This document shows, piece by piece, positions 34,671 through 43,677 of a DNA stretch of 64,000 nt. The notes below the pieces were generated by a model. It was not told where the DNA came from, did no database searches, and saw nothing but the letters and a program-made list of their open reading frames with translations. Position numbers and translations under genes: made by a program. Each line of letters begins with the position of its first letter. The first letter of the stretch is position 1. This DNA is from an uncultured Bacteroidia bacterium (GTDB lineage Bacteria; Bacteroidota; Bacteroidia; Bacteroidales; UBA932), in the NCBI GenBank assembly GCA_902785785.1, contig CADAAA010000003.1, positions 218,261 to 282,260 of the forward strand. Direction: 5' to 3'.

Positions 34671-35017
34671 CAGAACTCGTATTGGAGGAAGTCGTCGGTC
34701 TCGATGATTGCGACTTTCGAGGCCAGCACGTCATAGGCTGTCCTCTCCGTTCCGTCCGCGGCGGTGTAGCGCTGGCTCCTAAGCCGGCCGGTAACGCTGA
34801 TCTTGTCTCCCTTGTGTATGGTGGTGAGGTCGGGCATGTTCTTGCCCTCCCAGGCGCTGATGTAGTGCCAGGTAGTCTCGATGACGGGCTCGCCGTCGCG
34901 TCCTTTGTAAACGTAGTTGGTGGCCACGGAGATCTTGGCCACGCGGGAATTGCCGACAACCTGGAGCCGTACCGCTCCGACATTGCCCCTGATTTCGATT
35001 CGATTGAGCTGTTCCAT
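34670..35017 (-). CDS. Small single-stranded DNA-binding protein (SSB paralogue)
   Basis: 115 residues from MEQLNRIEIRGNVG (ATG 35017); a longer frame extends upstream but reads poorly. It is a single OB fold with typical SSB segments: ARISVATN-like RVAKISVATNY, WHYISAWEGKN, HKGDKISVTGRLRSQRYTAADGTERTAYDVLA. It lacks the long flexible linker and DDxPF tail of housekeeping SSB and ends DDFLQYEF. It is the first gene of the fimbrial operon, joined to the OmpA/TPR-like gene by TGATG. It is therefore likely a specialised paralogue. Why an SSB is coupled to fimbrial genes is unclear. Confidence 0.85.
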   Translation of the reverse strand: MEQLNRIEIRGNVGAVRLQVVGNSRVAKISVATNYVYKGRDGEPVIETTWHYISAWEGKNMPDLTTIHKGDKISVTGRLRSQRYTAADGTERTAYDVLASKVAIIETDDFLQYEF

Positions 35018-35112
35018 AAGTCTGAGTTTGAAGGTTGGGACGGAGCTGCGCTGACTGTCGGCGCCTCCGGCCGTGACAAAGGAAGGGCTTTGCGGACCGT
35101 TTTCAATGGAAC

Positions 35113-35191
35113 ATAAAAAAAGATTCGGCAGATTATCGTCTTTTTTTATGCTCCGTATCTTTTTGTAAGTCCGGGCGGACATAAAAAAAGA
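35113..35191. repeat. A/T-rich inverted and direct repeats upstream of the ssb-fimbrial operon
   Basis: CATAAAAAAAGA at 35113-35124 is repeated inverted at 35140-35151 (TCTTTTTTTATG) and again in direct orientation at 35180-35191. The region lies between the divergent ssb-fimbrial and zinc-ribbon genes. It could form hairpins or serve as an AT-rich promoter or regulator site; the role is unknown. Confidence 0.65.
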
Positions 35192-35272
35192 GAATTACCC
35201 CGTTATTCTTTTTATATCTTCCTTGGTGCGGAACGCCCCTCTTCGCATATTTGTCCTCAAAACCGAAAAGCT

Positions 35273-35653
35273 ATGGAATACGCGGACAAAACCGACGACG
35301 CGCCGGTCTGCCTGGAATGCGGGGACAGGATAGGGTACGGCAGGAGAGACAAGAAGTTCTGCAGTGAGAGCTGCCGGAACAGGTATCACAACCAAAAGCA
35401 TCATTACAGCCGCTCTGTCAGGCTGCATATACTAGGTGCACTGGAGAAGAATTATTCGATCCTGGAGAAGCTGCTGAGGCTTGACATCCGCTCCATCTCT
35501 CTGGGTGATGCGGCTCAGCTGGGCTACAATAAAGAATACGTGACCTCCTATCACAAGATGGGAGGTCACGACGAATTCAGATGCTTCGACATCAAGTACC
35601 GCTGCTCCGAAAGCCGTATCTTCCAGATCGAGCGGGTGACGCCGGAGATTTAG
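35273..35653 (+). CDS. Small zinc-ribbon protein of unknown function
   Basis: 126 residues. A four-cysteine module near the N-terminus, CLECGDRI...KFCSESCRNRYHNQ (Cys 13, 16, 30, 34), is a treble-clef-like zinc site. Then comes a helical, basic segment (HHYSRSVRLHILGALEKNYSILEKLL) and a C-terminal part with YNKEYVTSYHKMGG. Similar short proteins are found in Bacteroidales; the function is not known to me. It may bind nucleic acid. It is divergent from the ssb-fimbrial operon and overlaps the nucleoside transporter convergently by 4 bp. Confidence 0.75.
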   Translation: MEYADKTDDAPVCLECGDRIGYGRRDKKFCSESCRNRYHNQKHHYSRSVRLHILGALEKNYSILEKLLRLDIRSISLGDAAQLGYNKEYVTSYHKMGGHDEFRCFDIKYRCSESRIFQIERVTPEI

Positions 35654-36927
35654 GCTTGCTTTTTCTGCGGATCCTTGAAGAGTATCGCGAACAGGATGCC
35701 GACGAGGAAGGCATATGCGGCGAAGATATACCAGGCGGTACTCCAGGAGGGCTCAGCTGCATTGTAGACGAAGTGGTTGACCACGCGTCCTGCAGCCCAG
35801 GTGCCGATAGAGGCTCCGAGGCCGTTGGTCATGAGCATGAACAGGCCCTGTGCGCTGGAGCGGATGCCCTTGTCGGTGTTTTCATTGACAAAGAGCGAAC
35901 CGGAGATGTTGAAGAAGTCGAAAGCGACACCGTATACGATGCAGCTCAGGATGAACATCCAGACTCCGCCTCCGGGATTGCCTGCTCCGAAGAATCCGAA
36001 ACGGAATACCCATGCGAACATGGCGATGAGCATGACCTTCTTGATGCCGAACTTCTTCATGAAGAAGGGGATGAGAAGGATGCAGAGCGTTTCGGACACC
36101 TGGCTGAGGGATATCAGTGCGTTGGCGTTGTTGGCGCCCCAGGCATTGGCGAATGCGGGATTCTCCTTGAAGGAGGTGATGAAGGTGTTCGCGTATCCGT
36201 TGGTGACCTGGAGGGAAGCGCCGAGAAGCATCGAGAAGATAAAGAATACGGCGAACTGACGGTCCTTGAACAGGCGGAAGGCGTTGAGGCCGGTGGCCTC
36301 GGCGAAGGACTGCGTACCTTCAGCCTTGGGCTTGCAAGGACAGTTCGGCAGGGTCAGGGCATAGCCGCAGAGTATCAGACTGATGATGCCGGACACGAAG
36401 AACTGGTTGTATGTGTGCTGGAACTGAATGCCGTCCGCTCCCTTGACGAAATTGACGAAAAGCATCGTCAGGATGAATCCTACCGTTCCGAACACGCGGA
36501 TCGGAGGGAAATCCTTGACGGGGTCCTTGCCGGCTTTCTCCAAGGCGTTGTAAGCCACGGAGTTGGATATGGCAATGGTCGGCATGAAGAATGCTATGCT
36601 GACAGTATAAAGTGCATAGAAGGGACCGAACTGGATGGCATCGCCCGAGCTCATGGCATACCAGCCGGCAGCCAGCATGGCGAGGCCGGCGACGCCCTGG
36701 CACAGTGACAGGACCTTCTGCGCGGGGATCCACTTGTCAGCTACGATGCCCATAAGGGCCGGCATGAATATCGACACGAAGCCCTGGGTGGCGAAGAAGA
36801 GCCAGATCTGGGGGCCGAAGCCGGAGCGGGCGAGGAAACTGCCCATCGAGGTGAGATAGGCGCCCCAGGCGGCGAACTCCAGGAAACTCATGATGATCAG
36901 CCTGAGGCTGATGTTCTGGTTTTTCAT
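35650..36927 (-). CDS. Nucleoside:H+ symporter-like MFS transporter (NupG family)
   Basis: 425 residues with about 12 hydrophobic helices. The start MKNQNISLRLIIMSFLEFAAWGAYLTSMG and the segments FFATQGFVSIFMPALMGIVADKWIPAQKVL and FNISGSLFVNENTDKGIRSSAQGLFMLMTNGLG are characteristic of the NupG/nucleoside permease branch of the MFS in Bacteroidota. It would import nucleosides across the inner membrane. It is monocistronic, with a minus-strand TATTTTTG box about 40 bp upstream and a divergent tgt. Confidence 0.88.
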   Translation of the reverse strand: MKNQNISLRLIIMSFLEFAAWGAYLTSMGSFLARSGFGPQIWLFFATQGFVSIFMPALMGIVADKWIPAQKVLSLCQGVAGLAMLAAGWYAMSSGDAIQFGPFYALYTVSIAFFMPTIAISNSVAYNALEKAGKDPVKDFPPIRVFGTVGFILTMLFVNFVKGADGIQFQHTYNQFFVSGIISLILCGYALTLPNCPCKPKAEGTQSFAEATGLNAFRLFKDRQFAVFFIFSMLLGASLQVTNGYANTFITSFKENPAFANAWGANNANALISLSQVSETLCILLIPFFMKKFGIKKVMLIAMFAWVFRFGFFGAGNPGGGVWMFILSCIVYGVAFDFFNISGSLFVNENTDKGIRSSAQGLFMLMTNGLGASIGTWAAGRVVNHFVYNAAEPSWSTAWYIFAAYAFLVGILFAILFKDPQKKQA

Positions 36928-36968
36928 ATGGAAAACTTTTAATGGTTGTTTCGTTCCGGTGTGTTCTG

Positions 36969-37006
36969 CAAAAATAGAAGAAATTACTCAGTTTTTACTA
37001 TCTTTG
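36969..37006. promoter_or_regulatory. Divergent promoter region of nupG-like gene and tgt
   Basis: Minus strand TATTTTTG (36969-36976) serves the transporter; plus strand TATCTTTG (36999-37006) serves tgt, 22 bp before its ATG. Both fit TAnnTTTG; -33 elements are weak. Confidence 0.55.
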
Positions 37007-37028
37007 AAGGTTAAAAATCGAAGCCCAG

Positions 37029-38159
37029 ATGAAATTTGTCCAGACTGCCAGCGATCCCTGCAGTTCCGCCCGCTGCGGAACCATCACCACCGACCATGGC
37101 AGCATCCACACTCCCATCTTCATGCCCGTCGGGACCGTCGGTTCCGTCAAGGGCGTGTATCACAAGGAGTTGAAGGATGATATCGGGGCTGAGATCATCC
37201 TAGGCAACACCTATCACCTGTATCTCCGTCCCGGGCTTGACACTCTCAGAGCTGCCGGAGGACTCCATAAGTTCGAGTCCTGGGACCGCCCGATCCTGAC
37301 GGACAGCGGCGGTTTCCAGGTGTTCTCCCTGAGTCCCATACGGAAGTTGACACCGGAAGGGTGCACTTTCTCCTCGCACATAGACGGGTCGCGCCATACC
37401 TTCACGCCGGAGAACAACGTCGACACGCAGCGTATCATCGGTGCAGACATCATGATGGCGCTGGACGAGTGCTGTCCCGGCGACGCGGACTATCGCTATG
37501 CCCAGAAGTCACTCAGGCTCACGCAGTCATGGCTTGAACGATTCGTGAAACGCTTCCGTGAGACCGAGCCCCTGTACGGGCATTCGCAGTGCTTCTTCCC
37601 GATCGTCCAGGGCTGCGTTTATCCGGACCTTCGCCGTCAGGCGGTGGAGCATGCAGTGCAGTTCGATGCCGACGGCTATGCCATAGGCGGCCTTGCGGTA
37701 GGGGAGCCCACCGAGAAGATGTACGAGATGCTGGAGGTGGTGGATCCCATCCTCCCGAAGGACCGGCCGCGTTACCTGATGGGCGTCGGCACACCGGCGA
37801 ACATCCTCGAGGGCATCGCCCGCGGTGTAGACATGTTCGACTGTGTCATGCCCACGCGCAACGGACGCAACGGGATGCTTTTCACATGGGAGGGCATCAT
37901 GAACATGCGCAACGCCAAATGGGCGGAGGATTTCTCCGAATTGGATCCGGCCGGCACGTCTTTCGTCGACCATGCTTATTCGAAAGCGTACCTGAGGCAT
38001 CTGTTCGTTGCAAAGGAGATGTTCGCAGGGATGATCGCCTCCGAACACAATCTTGCGTTCTACCTCGACCTGGTACGCCAGGCCCGCAAGCATATCGAAG
38101 CGGGGGACTTCGCTTCCTGGAAGGAAGAGGCCGTCCGCAAAGTGACCAGAAGACTGTAA
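37029..38159 (+). CDS. tgt: Queuine tRNA-ribosyltransferase
   Basis: 376 residues. Signatures: TPIFMPVGTVGSVKG, GNTYHLYLRPG, TDSGGFQVFSL (catalytic Asp region), FPIVQGCVY, GGLAVGEP, MGVGTP and FDCVMPTRNGRNG (nucleophile Asp). It swaps G34 for preQ1 in tRNAs with GUN anticodons. The usual CxCxxC zinc ligands before YSRAYLRHL are replaced by DPAGTSFVDHAYSKAYLRHL; this matches what I recall of Bacteroidota Tgt proteins and is likely a lineage trait. It lies one base before the LptF/G gene. Confidence 0.95.
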   Translation: MKFVQTASDPCSSARCGTITTDHGSIHTPIFMPVGTVGSVKGVYHKELKDDIGAEIILGNTYHLYLRPGLDTLRAAGGLHKFESWDRPILTDSGGFQVFSLSPIRKLTPEGCTFSSHIDGSRHTFTPENNVDTQRIIGADIMMALDECCPGDADYRYAQKSLRLTQSWLERFVKRFRETEPLYGHSQCFFPIVQGCVYPDLRRQAVEHAVQFDADGYAIGGLAVGEPTEKMYEMLEVVDPILPKDRPRYLMGVGTPANILEGIARGVDMFDCVMPTRNGRNGMLFTWEGIMNMRNAKWAEDFSELDPAGTSFVDHAYSKAYLRHLFVAKEMFAGMIASEHNLAFYLDLVRQARKHIEAGDFASWKEEAVRKVTRRL

Positions 38160-38160
38160 G

Positions 38161-39249
38161 ATGACACTCAGACCGAAGATATTAGACTGGTACATTTTCA
38201 AGAAGTTCGTCCTGACCTTCTTCATTGCGCTGCTGCTCATCATCGGCATCGTCATCGTGTTCGACATCAGCGAGAAGATTGACAAGTTCGTCTCCAATCA
38301 GGCTCCGCTCAAGGCTATCATACTTGACTATTACGTCAACTTCATCCCGTACTTCGTGAACATGTACAGCGCGATGTTCGTGTTCATTTCGGTCATCTTC
38401 TTCACGTCGCGCATGGCTGCCAATTCCGAGATCGTGGCCATCCTTTCAGGAGGCGTGAGTTTCCACCGGATGATGGTACCGTATATCGTGGCTTCGGCGC
38501 TCATTGCCTTGCTGTCGCTCGGGTTGAACCTGTACGTCATACCGCGCTCCAACCAGGAGCGACTGGCATTCGAGAAGGAATATGTCAAGAACAAGAGCAC
38601 GGCCATACGGAATGTCCACTACCAGATCGCTCCGGGCGAATTCGTGTTCGTCGAGAGTTTCAGCACATGGAACAACACCGCTTACAGGTTTACTCTGGAG
38701 AGCATAGAGAACAATCAGATAGTCAAGAAGATATCTGCCGAGACGGCGGTCTGGGACAGCCTCTCGGGTGCATGGCAGCTGAAGCGGTATTTCATCAGGG
38801 ACTATACCTCCGGCATGTCCGACCGTGTCCGTTCAGGAGCACAGAAGGATACCGTCATCGCCCTTACGGTGGATGATTTTTACCGCAACTCCCAGACCGT
38901 CCAGACACTCCCTTACGGGGAGCTTCAGACTCTCATCAAGACACAGAAGATGCGCGGCGACTCCAACATCATGTATGCCCTCATCGAGAAGCACAACCGC
39001 TGGGCCATGCCGTTCTCCTGTATCATCCTGACCATCATCGGTGTAGCCCTTTCTTCGCGCAAGAGGAGGGGAGGACTCGGCTGGAACCTTGCATTCGGTA
39101 TCGCCCTGGCATTCTCGTACATCCTGTTCCAGCGTTTCGCGCAGATGTTCGTGTATACGGACATCCTCCCGCCGGGGCTCGCCATCTGGATACCGAATTT
39201 CCTCTTCGCCATCATAGCGGCCGTCCTTTACAGGCTGGCCCCCAAGTAG
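38161..39249 (+). CDS. LptF/LptG-family permease (YjgP/YjgQ)
   Basis: 362 residues. Hydrophobic helices at both ends flank a large periplasmic domain (about 110-260, with REYVKNKSTAIRN-like and GEFVFVESFSTW segments). The N-terminal LDWYIFKKFVLTFFIALLLIIGIVIVFDISEKIDKF and C-terminal LSSRKRRGGLGWNLAFGIALAFSYILFQRF are hallmarks. It would act with LptB in the ABC machine that moves LPS from the inner membrane; F or G cannot be told apart. It lies 1 bp after tgt and 6 bp before dut. Confidence 0.9.
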   Translation: MTLRPKILDWYIFKKFVLTFFIALLLIIGIVIVFDISEKIDKFVSNQAPLKAIILDYYVNFIPYFVNMYSAMFVFISVIFFTSRMAANSEIVAILSGGVSFHRMMVPYIVASALIALLSLGLNLYVIPRSNQERLAFEKEYVKNKSTAIRNVHYQIAPGEFVFVESFSTWNNTAYRFTLESIENNQIVKKISAETAVWDSLSGAWQLKRYFIRDYTSGMSDRVRSGAQKDTVIALTVDDFYRNSQTVQTLPYGELQTLIKTQKMRGDSNIMYALIEKHNRWAMPFSCIILTIIGVALSSRKRRGGLGWNLAFGIALAFSYILFQRFAQMFVYTDILPPGLAIWIPNFLFAIIAAVLYRLAPK

Positions 39250-39255
39250 AAATAT

Positions 39256-39690
39256 ATGAAAGTCAAGATCGTCAACCGTTCGCAGTGGCCCCTGCCGCAG
39301 TACGCGACTCCGCAGTCTGCGGGCGTGGACCTGCGGGCAGATACGCGGGAGGACATCGTCCTTCCTCCCCTCGGGAGGGCCATGGTGCCCACGGGGCTTT
39401 ATCTGGAGATACCCGCTGGGTATGAGGCGCAGGTGCGCCCGCGCAGCGGCCTAGCCGCCAAGAAGGGCGTCACCGTGCTCAATTCGCCCGGCACCATCGA
39501 TGCCGATTACCGGGGCGAGGTCCGGGTGATCCTTGTAAACCTGTCTTCGGATCCGTTCACCATCGTTCCGGGCGAACGCATCGCCCAGATGGTGTTCGCG
39601 CGGCATGAGCAGGTGGATTGGGAGGAAGTCGATACCCTGGAAGAGTCTGAACGCGGAGCCGGAGGCTTCGGAAGTACGGGAGTGAAATGA
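39256..39690 (+). CDS. dut: Deoxyuridine 5'-triphosphate nucleotidohydrolase
   Basis: 144 residues, the standard trimeric dUTPase length. Motifs in order: [41 protein letters not shown] and the C-terminal GAGGFGSTG. It hydrolyses dUTP to dUMP and pyrophosphate, keeping uracil out of DNA and supplying dTMP synthesis. The last 4 bp overlap murF. Confidence 0.97.
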   Translation: MKVKIVNRSQWPLPQYATPQSAGVDLRADTREDIVLPPLGRAMVPTGLYLEIPAGYEAQVRPRSGLAAKKGVTVLNSPGTIDADYRGEVRVILVNLSSDPFTIVPGERIAQMVFARHEQVDWEEVDTLEESERGAGGFGSTGVK

Positions 39691-41009
39691 ATACTGAAGG
39701 ACTATATCTGAAATACAGGGAGTGCGGCTGTCGCGTGACGACAGACAGCCGCGCCATCACCGGCGGTGAGATGTTCATTGCTTTGAAAGGCGAGAATTTC
39801 GACGGGAACGAGTATGCGCTGAAGGCGCTCGAGGCGGGCGCGGCCTGCGCCGTCGTAGACGACGGCTGCGCCGCGGCCTCGGCCGGCGACCCGCGGGTCA
39901 TAGCCGTCCCCGACGGCTTTGACGCCCTGCGGTCGCTGGCGCGCTATCATAGACGCAACTGCTTGGGAGACAAGCATCTGACTGTTCTCGGACTGACTGG
40001 TACCAACGGCAAGACCACTACCAAGAACCTGATCCATGCAGTACTGTCCGCCAAGTATAACGTGACGGCTACGGAAGGCAATCTCAACAACGACATCGGC
40101 GTTCCGCTGTCGCTCCTCAAGATAACCGATGCCACCGAGCTGGCCGTCATAGAGATGGGAGCCAACCACCCTGATGACATAAAGCATCTCGTCGAGGTGT
40201 GCGAGCCCGACTGCGGACTGATCACCAATGTCGGCAAGGCCCATCTGCTCGGTTTCGGCAGTTTTGATGGTGTCAAGAAGGCCAAGGGCCAGCTGTATGA
40301 CTTCATTGCCGCTCATGGCGGGGAAGTGTTCGTCAACGTCGACAGCGAGGACCTGAAGGCCATGGCCGAAGAACGCCAGGGACTGTCGATCATCCCTTAT
40401 GGCCTTGATTTCAACGGGGTTGAGATACTCCCTCCCACACCGGAGCATCCATTCCTGCGTATGAAACTGGACGGACGTACGATCGAGACCCATCTGGTCG
40501 GATCTTATAATGCCATGAATGTCCTTGCAGCCATCTGTATCGGATGTCATTTCGAAGTGCCGTTCGAGGATGCCGTCGCTGCTGTAGAGGCTTATGTCCC
40601 TGCCAACAACCGTTCGCAGATGCAGAAAACGGAACGCAACACCCTTATCCTGGACGCTTATAACGCCAACCCTTCCAGCATGGACGTAGCCTTGGACAGC
40701 TTCGCCATGATGGAGGCTCCGCGCAAGGTCGCCCTTCTGGGCGACATGCGTGAGCTCGGCGACAACTCCCTTGCGGAGCACGTCAAGGTCGTGGAGAAGA
40801 TCGCTGCTTCCGATTGCGAGGCTTATCTGGTGGGAGAGGAGTTTGCGCGGGCGCTGGAGGCCGCGGGCCGTCCGGCGAATGTCCTCGGACATTTCGCCGA
40901 CTCGGACGCCCTGGCGGCCCATCTGGCCGCGCATCCGCTTGAGGGCGCCTGCGTGCTTGTCAAGGGTTCCCGCGGAATCCGTATGGAGAAAGCTATTCCC
41001 GTTTTGTAA
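39687..41009 (+). CDS. murF: UDP-N-acetylmuramoyl-tripeptide--D-alanyl-D-alanine ligase
   Basis: 440 residues of the Mur ligase family. The N-terminal domain has [23 protein letters not shown], the ATP loop is [14 protein letters not shown], and also present are [26 protein letters not shown] and [10 protein letters not shown]. It adds D-Ala-D-Ala to the UDP-MurNAc-tripeptide in the cytoplasm. Start ATGAA overlaps the dut stop by 4 bp; its 3' end overlaps the convergent PAP2 gene by 17 bp. Confidence 0.96.
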   Translation: MNTEGLYLKYRECGCRVTTDSRAITGGEMFIALKGENFDGNEYALKALEAGAACAVVDDGCAAASAGDPRVIAVPDGFDALRSLARYHRRNCLGDKHLTVLGLTGTNGKTTTKNLIHAVLSAKYNVTATEGNLNNDIGVPLSLLKITDATELAVIEMGANHPDDIKHLVEVCEPDCGLITNVGKAHLLGFGSFDGVKKAKGQLYDFIAAHGGEVFVNVDSEDLKAMAEERQGLSIIPYGLDFNGVEILPPTPEHPFLRMKLDGRTIETHLVGSYNAMNVLAAICIGCHFEVPFEDAVAAVEAYVPANNRSQMQKTERNTLILDAYNANPSSMDVALDSFAMMEAPRKVALLGDMRELGDNSLAEHVKVVEKIAASDCEAYLVGEEFARALEAAGRPANVLGHFADSDALAAHLAAHPLEGACVLVKGSRGIRMEKAIPVL

Positions 41010-41571
41010 CGAGCATGCGGAATAGGCCGGCAATCGCGCAGCCAAGGGCGTAGCCCACTATGGCGCCTACTACCACGTCGCCGAAATAATGCTTGCCCGC
41101 AAAAATCCGGCTGAGGCCGATAAGTGCGGCCCAAATGAATATGAACCACTGGTACGCTCCGTACCGGTGGTTCCTGTCTGTTTCGAGGCTGATGCTGGAT
41201 GCCGCCGCAAAGCCGAAGGCGTTGGCGGCATGGCCGGAGAAGAATCCGAAATACCCTGCCCGCTTCTCCAGGACGTGGAGTCCGTGCCTCATCATGTACG
41301 AATCATAGCAGGGGCGTAGCCTGCATACCGAGTCCTTGACGAGATTGGCCACCTGGTCGCAGGCCACGACGGTCAGCACCATGGCAAGGGTCATGACAAG
41401 GCCTTTTTTCCATCCAAGGCGGCGTATCACGATGAAGAGCACCGCGGCATATAGCGGGAACCATGTCTCCTTCAAGGAAAAGAACTGCCAGAACCAGTCT
41501 CCGGCTTCGCAGTGGAGGCTGTTCAGTACCAGCGTGATCCGCCGGTCCAGGTCTTGTAGGGTGTCGAGCAT
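40993..41571 (-). CDS. PAP2-family membrane phosphatase
   Basis: 192 residues from MLDTLQDLDRRITLVLN; this start forms a TAATG overlap with the obg stop. Four to five membrane helices. The three PAP2 motifs are present: KDSVCRLRP, FSGHAANAF and SRIFAGKHYFGDV. Likely substrates are lipid phosphates such as undecaprenyl pyrophosphate or phosphatidylglycerol phosphate, with the active site facing the periplasm. It overlaps murF convergently by 17 bp. Confidence 0.9.
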   Translation of the reverse strand: MLDTLQDLDRRITLVLNSLHCEAGDWFWQFFSLKETWFPLYAAVLFIVIRRLGWKKGLVMTLAMVLTVVACDQVANLVKDSVCRLRPCYDSYMMRHGLHVLEKRAGYFGFFSGHAANAFGFAAASSISLETDRNHRYGAYQWFIFIWAALIGLSRIFAGKHYFGDVVVGAIVGYALGCAIAGLFRMLVTKRE

Positions 41572-42563
41572 TATTTGTGGAGAGCGGCCCACAGGGCTTC
41601 CTTGAGTTCCTTGAGCCCTTGCTGGTTCATCGAAGAGATGAAGACGTGAGGTATGTCCTTAGGGAGCGTAGGCTCTATCTCCTTCTCCTTCTTCTTGTCT
41701 ATGAGGTCACATTTTGTGACGGCAAGGACACGGTCCTTGACGAGCAATTCGGGGTCGTACTCCTCAAGTTCGTTGAGAAGGGTCCTGTAACCGGCGGCGA
41801 TGTCCTCTTCTTCAGCGGAAACCATGAAGAGAAGAACCGAGTTGCGCTCGATGTGCCGCAGGAAGCGTATGCCTATGCCGCGGCCTTCGTGCGCGCCCTC
41901 GATGATACCCGGGATGTCCGCCATGACAAACGACCTGTCGTCGTAGTAGCGCACGATGCCAAGGTTGGGCTCCAGTGTCGTGAATGCGTAGTTGGCAATC
42001 TTGGGCTTGGCAGAAGTGATGGTAGCCAGCAAGGTGGATTTTCCTGCGTTGGGGAATCCTACCAAGCCTACGTCCGCCAGGAGCTTGAGCTCGAGGATGA
42101 ACCATCCTTCGACGCCTTCCTCTCCGGGCTGTGCGAAACGGGGCGTCTGCAGGGTAGGGGTTTTGAAATTGGTGTTGCCCAGGCCGCCGCGGCCGCCGCG
42201 GCAGAGGATTTTCTCCTCGCCGGCCTCGACGAGCTCGAAGAGCACTTCGCCGGTCTCGGCGTCCTTGGCCACGGTGCCGAGCGGGACATCGAGCACGATG
42301 TCCGCGCCGTTCTTGCCGTGGCGGTTGCCGCCTTCGCCCTTGCCGCCATCCTCAGCCTTGACGTGCTTGCGGTATTTCAGGTGGATGAGGGTCCAGAACT
42401 GCGGGTTGGCGCGGAGGATGATGTGGCCGCCCCGGCCACCGTCACCTCCGTCGGGCCCGCCCTTCGGGATGTATTTAGCCCGGTACAGGTGCGTCGATCC
42501 CGCGCCGCCGTGCCCGGATGCGCAGAATATCTTTACGTAGTCTATGAAGTTGCTGTCTGCCAT
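41571..42563 (-). CDS. obg: GTPase Obg
   Basis: 330 residues. The N-terminal glycine-rich Obg fold (about 1-158) has FCASGHGGAGSTHLYRAKYIPKGGPDGGDGG. The G domain follows with GFPNAGKST (P-loop), DIPGIIEGAHEGRG and TKCDL. There is no C-terminal TGS-like extension, as is usual for short Obg. It acts in ribosome large-subunit assembly and growth control. It shares one base with the PAP2 gene start downstream. Confidence 0.97.
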   Translation of the reverse strand: MADSNFIDYVKIFCASGHGGAGSTHLYRAKYIPKGGPDGGDGGRGGHIILRANPQFWTLIHLKYRKHVKAEDGGKGEGGNRHGKNGADIVLDVPLGTVAKDAETGEVLFELVEAGEEKILCRGGRGGLGNTNFKTPTLQTPRFAQPGEEGVEGWFILELKLLADVGLVGFPNAGKSTLLATITSAKPKIANYAFTTLEPNLGIVRYYDDRSFVMADIPGIIEGAHEGRGIGIRFLRHIERNSVLLFMVSAEEEDIAAGYRTLLNELEEYDPELLVKDRVLAVTKCDLIDKKKEKEIEPTLPKDIPHVFISSMNQQGLKELKEALWAALHK

Positions 42564-42570
42564 ATCGCTG

Positions 42571-42578
42571 CAAAGATA
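42571..42578 (-). promoter_or_regulatory. -7 box of obg
   Basis: TATCTTTG on the minus strand, 8 bp before the obg start, giving a very short or absent leader. Confidence 0.5.
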
Positions 42579-42610
42579 CGGTTTTTTGGTGAAATACCGC
42601 CGAAATAAGG

Positions 42611-43624
42611 TCAGCGGACGCGGAGGCGGCGGCCGATGTGGAGGATGGTCTTGCGGGTGATGCCGTTGAGCTCGCAGAGGCGGTCGATAGTCGTGTGGTA
42701 GGTCTTGGAGATCTTGTCGAGGGTGTCGCCGCTCTTGATGACGTGGTACTGGGCATCTGCGGATTCGCCAGCCGCCGCTGCGACTGTCTGGGAAGAAGCG
42801 GATGATGGCCTGGTAGCGGAGACGGCTGCGGGGCTGCCCGCTGCCAGCGAAGGAATCCGCATGGAGGATGTACTGGCGGCCAGCACCTGCCAGGTGCCGC
42901 CGGGGTTCAGTATTATGCGGGTACCGAGGCCGGGAGCGTCACCGGACAGGCTGCCGTCTTCGGCGACCGCCGCCCAGCTGCCGTCATCGAACAGCACTAT
43001 GCGCCGGTCGGCCTCGCCGAGTGAGAGGGTATCCTTTATCGGGAGGAAAACGTTGCCGTAAACGGCTTCGAAATCAATCGGTTCCGGCTCCGGTTCGGAT
43101 AATTCTATGTCGAAGTCCGGCAGAACGCGTCTGGCTCCTAGGAATCTTGCTGCATAATAATCCTCCTTGATGTGTGAAACCGTAACGCCTCCGTGGGTGG
43201 CGGCATGGATGAAGGTGAAATCCTGCCCGTCAGGCATCATCTCGATGAAGATACCCACGTGACCGATGCTCCTGCGGCTGGCGCGTGCACCGAAGATGAT
43301 GATATCGCCCTTCTGCATGTCGGCATAAGTGCCTTCCACGGCTTTGCCGTCGCGGGCCTGGTCCCTGGACGAACGGGAAAGATTGATGCCGAACTGGCGG
43401 TATACATAGCTGGTGAATCCCGAGCAGTCGAACGCCTTCGGGCCTCGGGCGCCATAGCGGTAGGGAGTACCGATATGCTTGTAAGCTTCGTCTATGATAA
43501 GGTCAGCGACCTGCGATGCACTGAGGGTTACGCTGTCGCGGGCGGGAGGCGCCGCCACGACATTCTGAGCCCCCAGACATACCAGTATCAGAAGGAGTAT
43601 AATATGTAGACTTTTAGCTTGCAT
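42611..43624 (-). CDS. Secreted NlpC/P60 endopeptidase with C-terminal LysM
   Basis: 337 residues from MQAKSLHIILLLILVCLGAQ, chosen because it opens the signal peptide. The NlpC/P60 domain (about 35-160) has the catalytic Cys 67 in AFDCSGFTSYVY, His 122 in SIGHVGIF and a third polar residue in FIHAAT. A long Ser/Ala-rich linker follows, then a LysM at about 290-337 (YHVIKSGDTLDKISKTYH). It would cleave gamma-D-Glu-diaminopimelate bonds in the periplasm while bound to glycan. Confidence 0.92.
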   Translation of the reverse strand: MQAKSLHIILLLILVCLGAQNVVAAPPARDSVTLSASQVADLIIDEAYKHIGTPYRYGARGPKAFDCSGFTSYVYRQFGINLSRSSRDQARDGKAVEGTYADMQKGDIIIFGARASRRSIGHVGIFIEMMPDGQDFTFIHAATHGGVTVSHIKEDYYAARFLGARRVLPDFDIELSEPEPEPIDFEAVYGNVFLPIKDTLSLGEADRRIVLFDDGSWAAVAEDGSLSGDAPGLGTRIILNPGGTWQVLAASTSSMRIPSLAAGSPAAVSATRPSSASSQTVAAAAGESADAQYHVIKSGDTLDKISKTYHTTIDRLCELNGITRKTILHIGRRLRVR

Positions 43625-43677
43625 TCTTAATAAAAACTCGTTAAAATTGCACAATTTTTTCCAAACATGCGTTCTAT

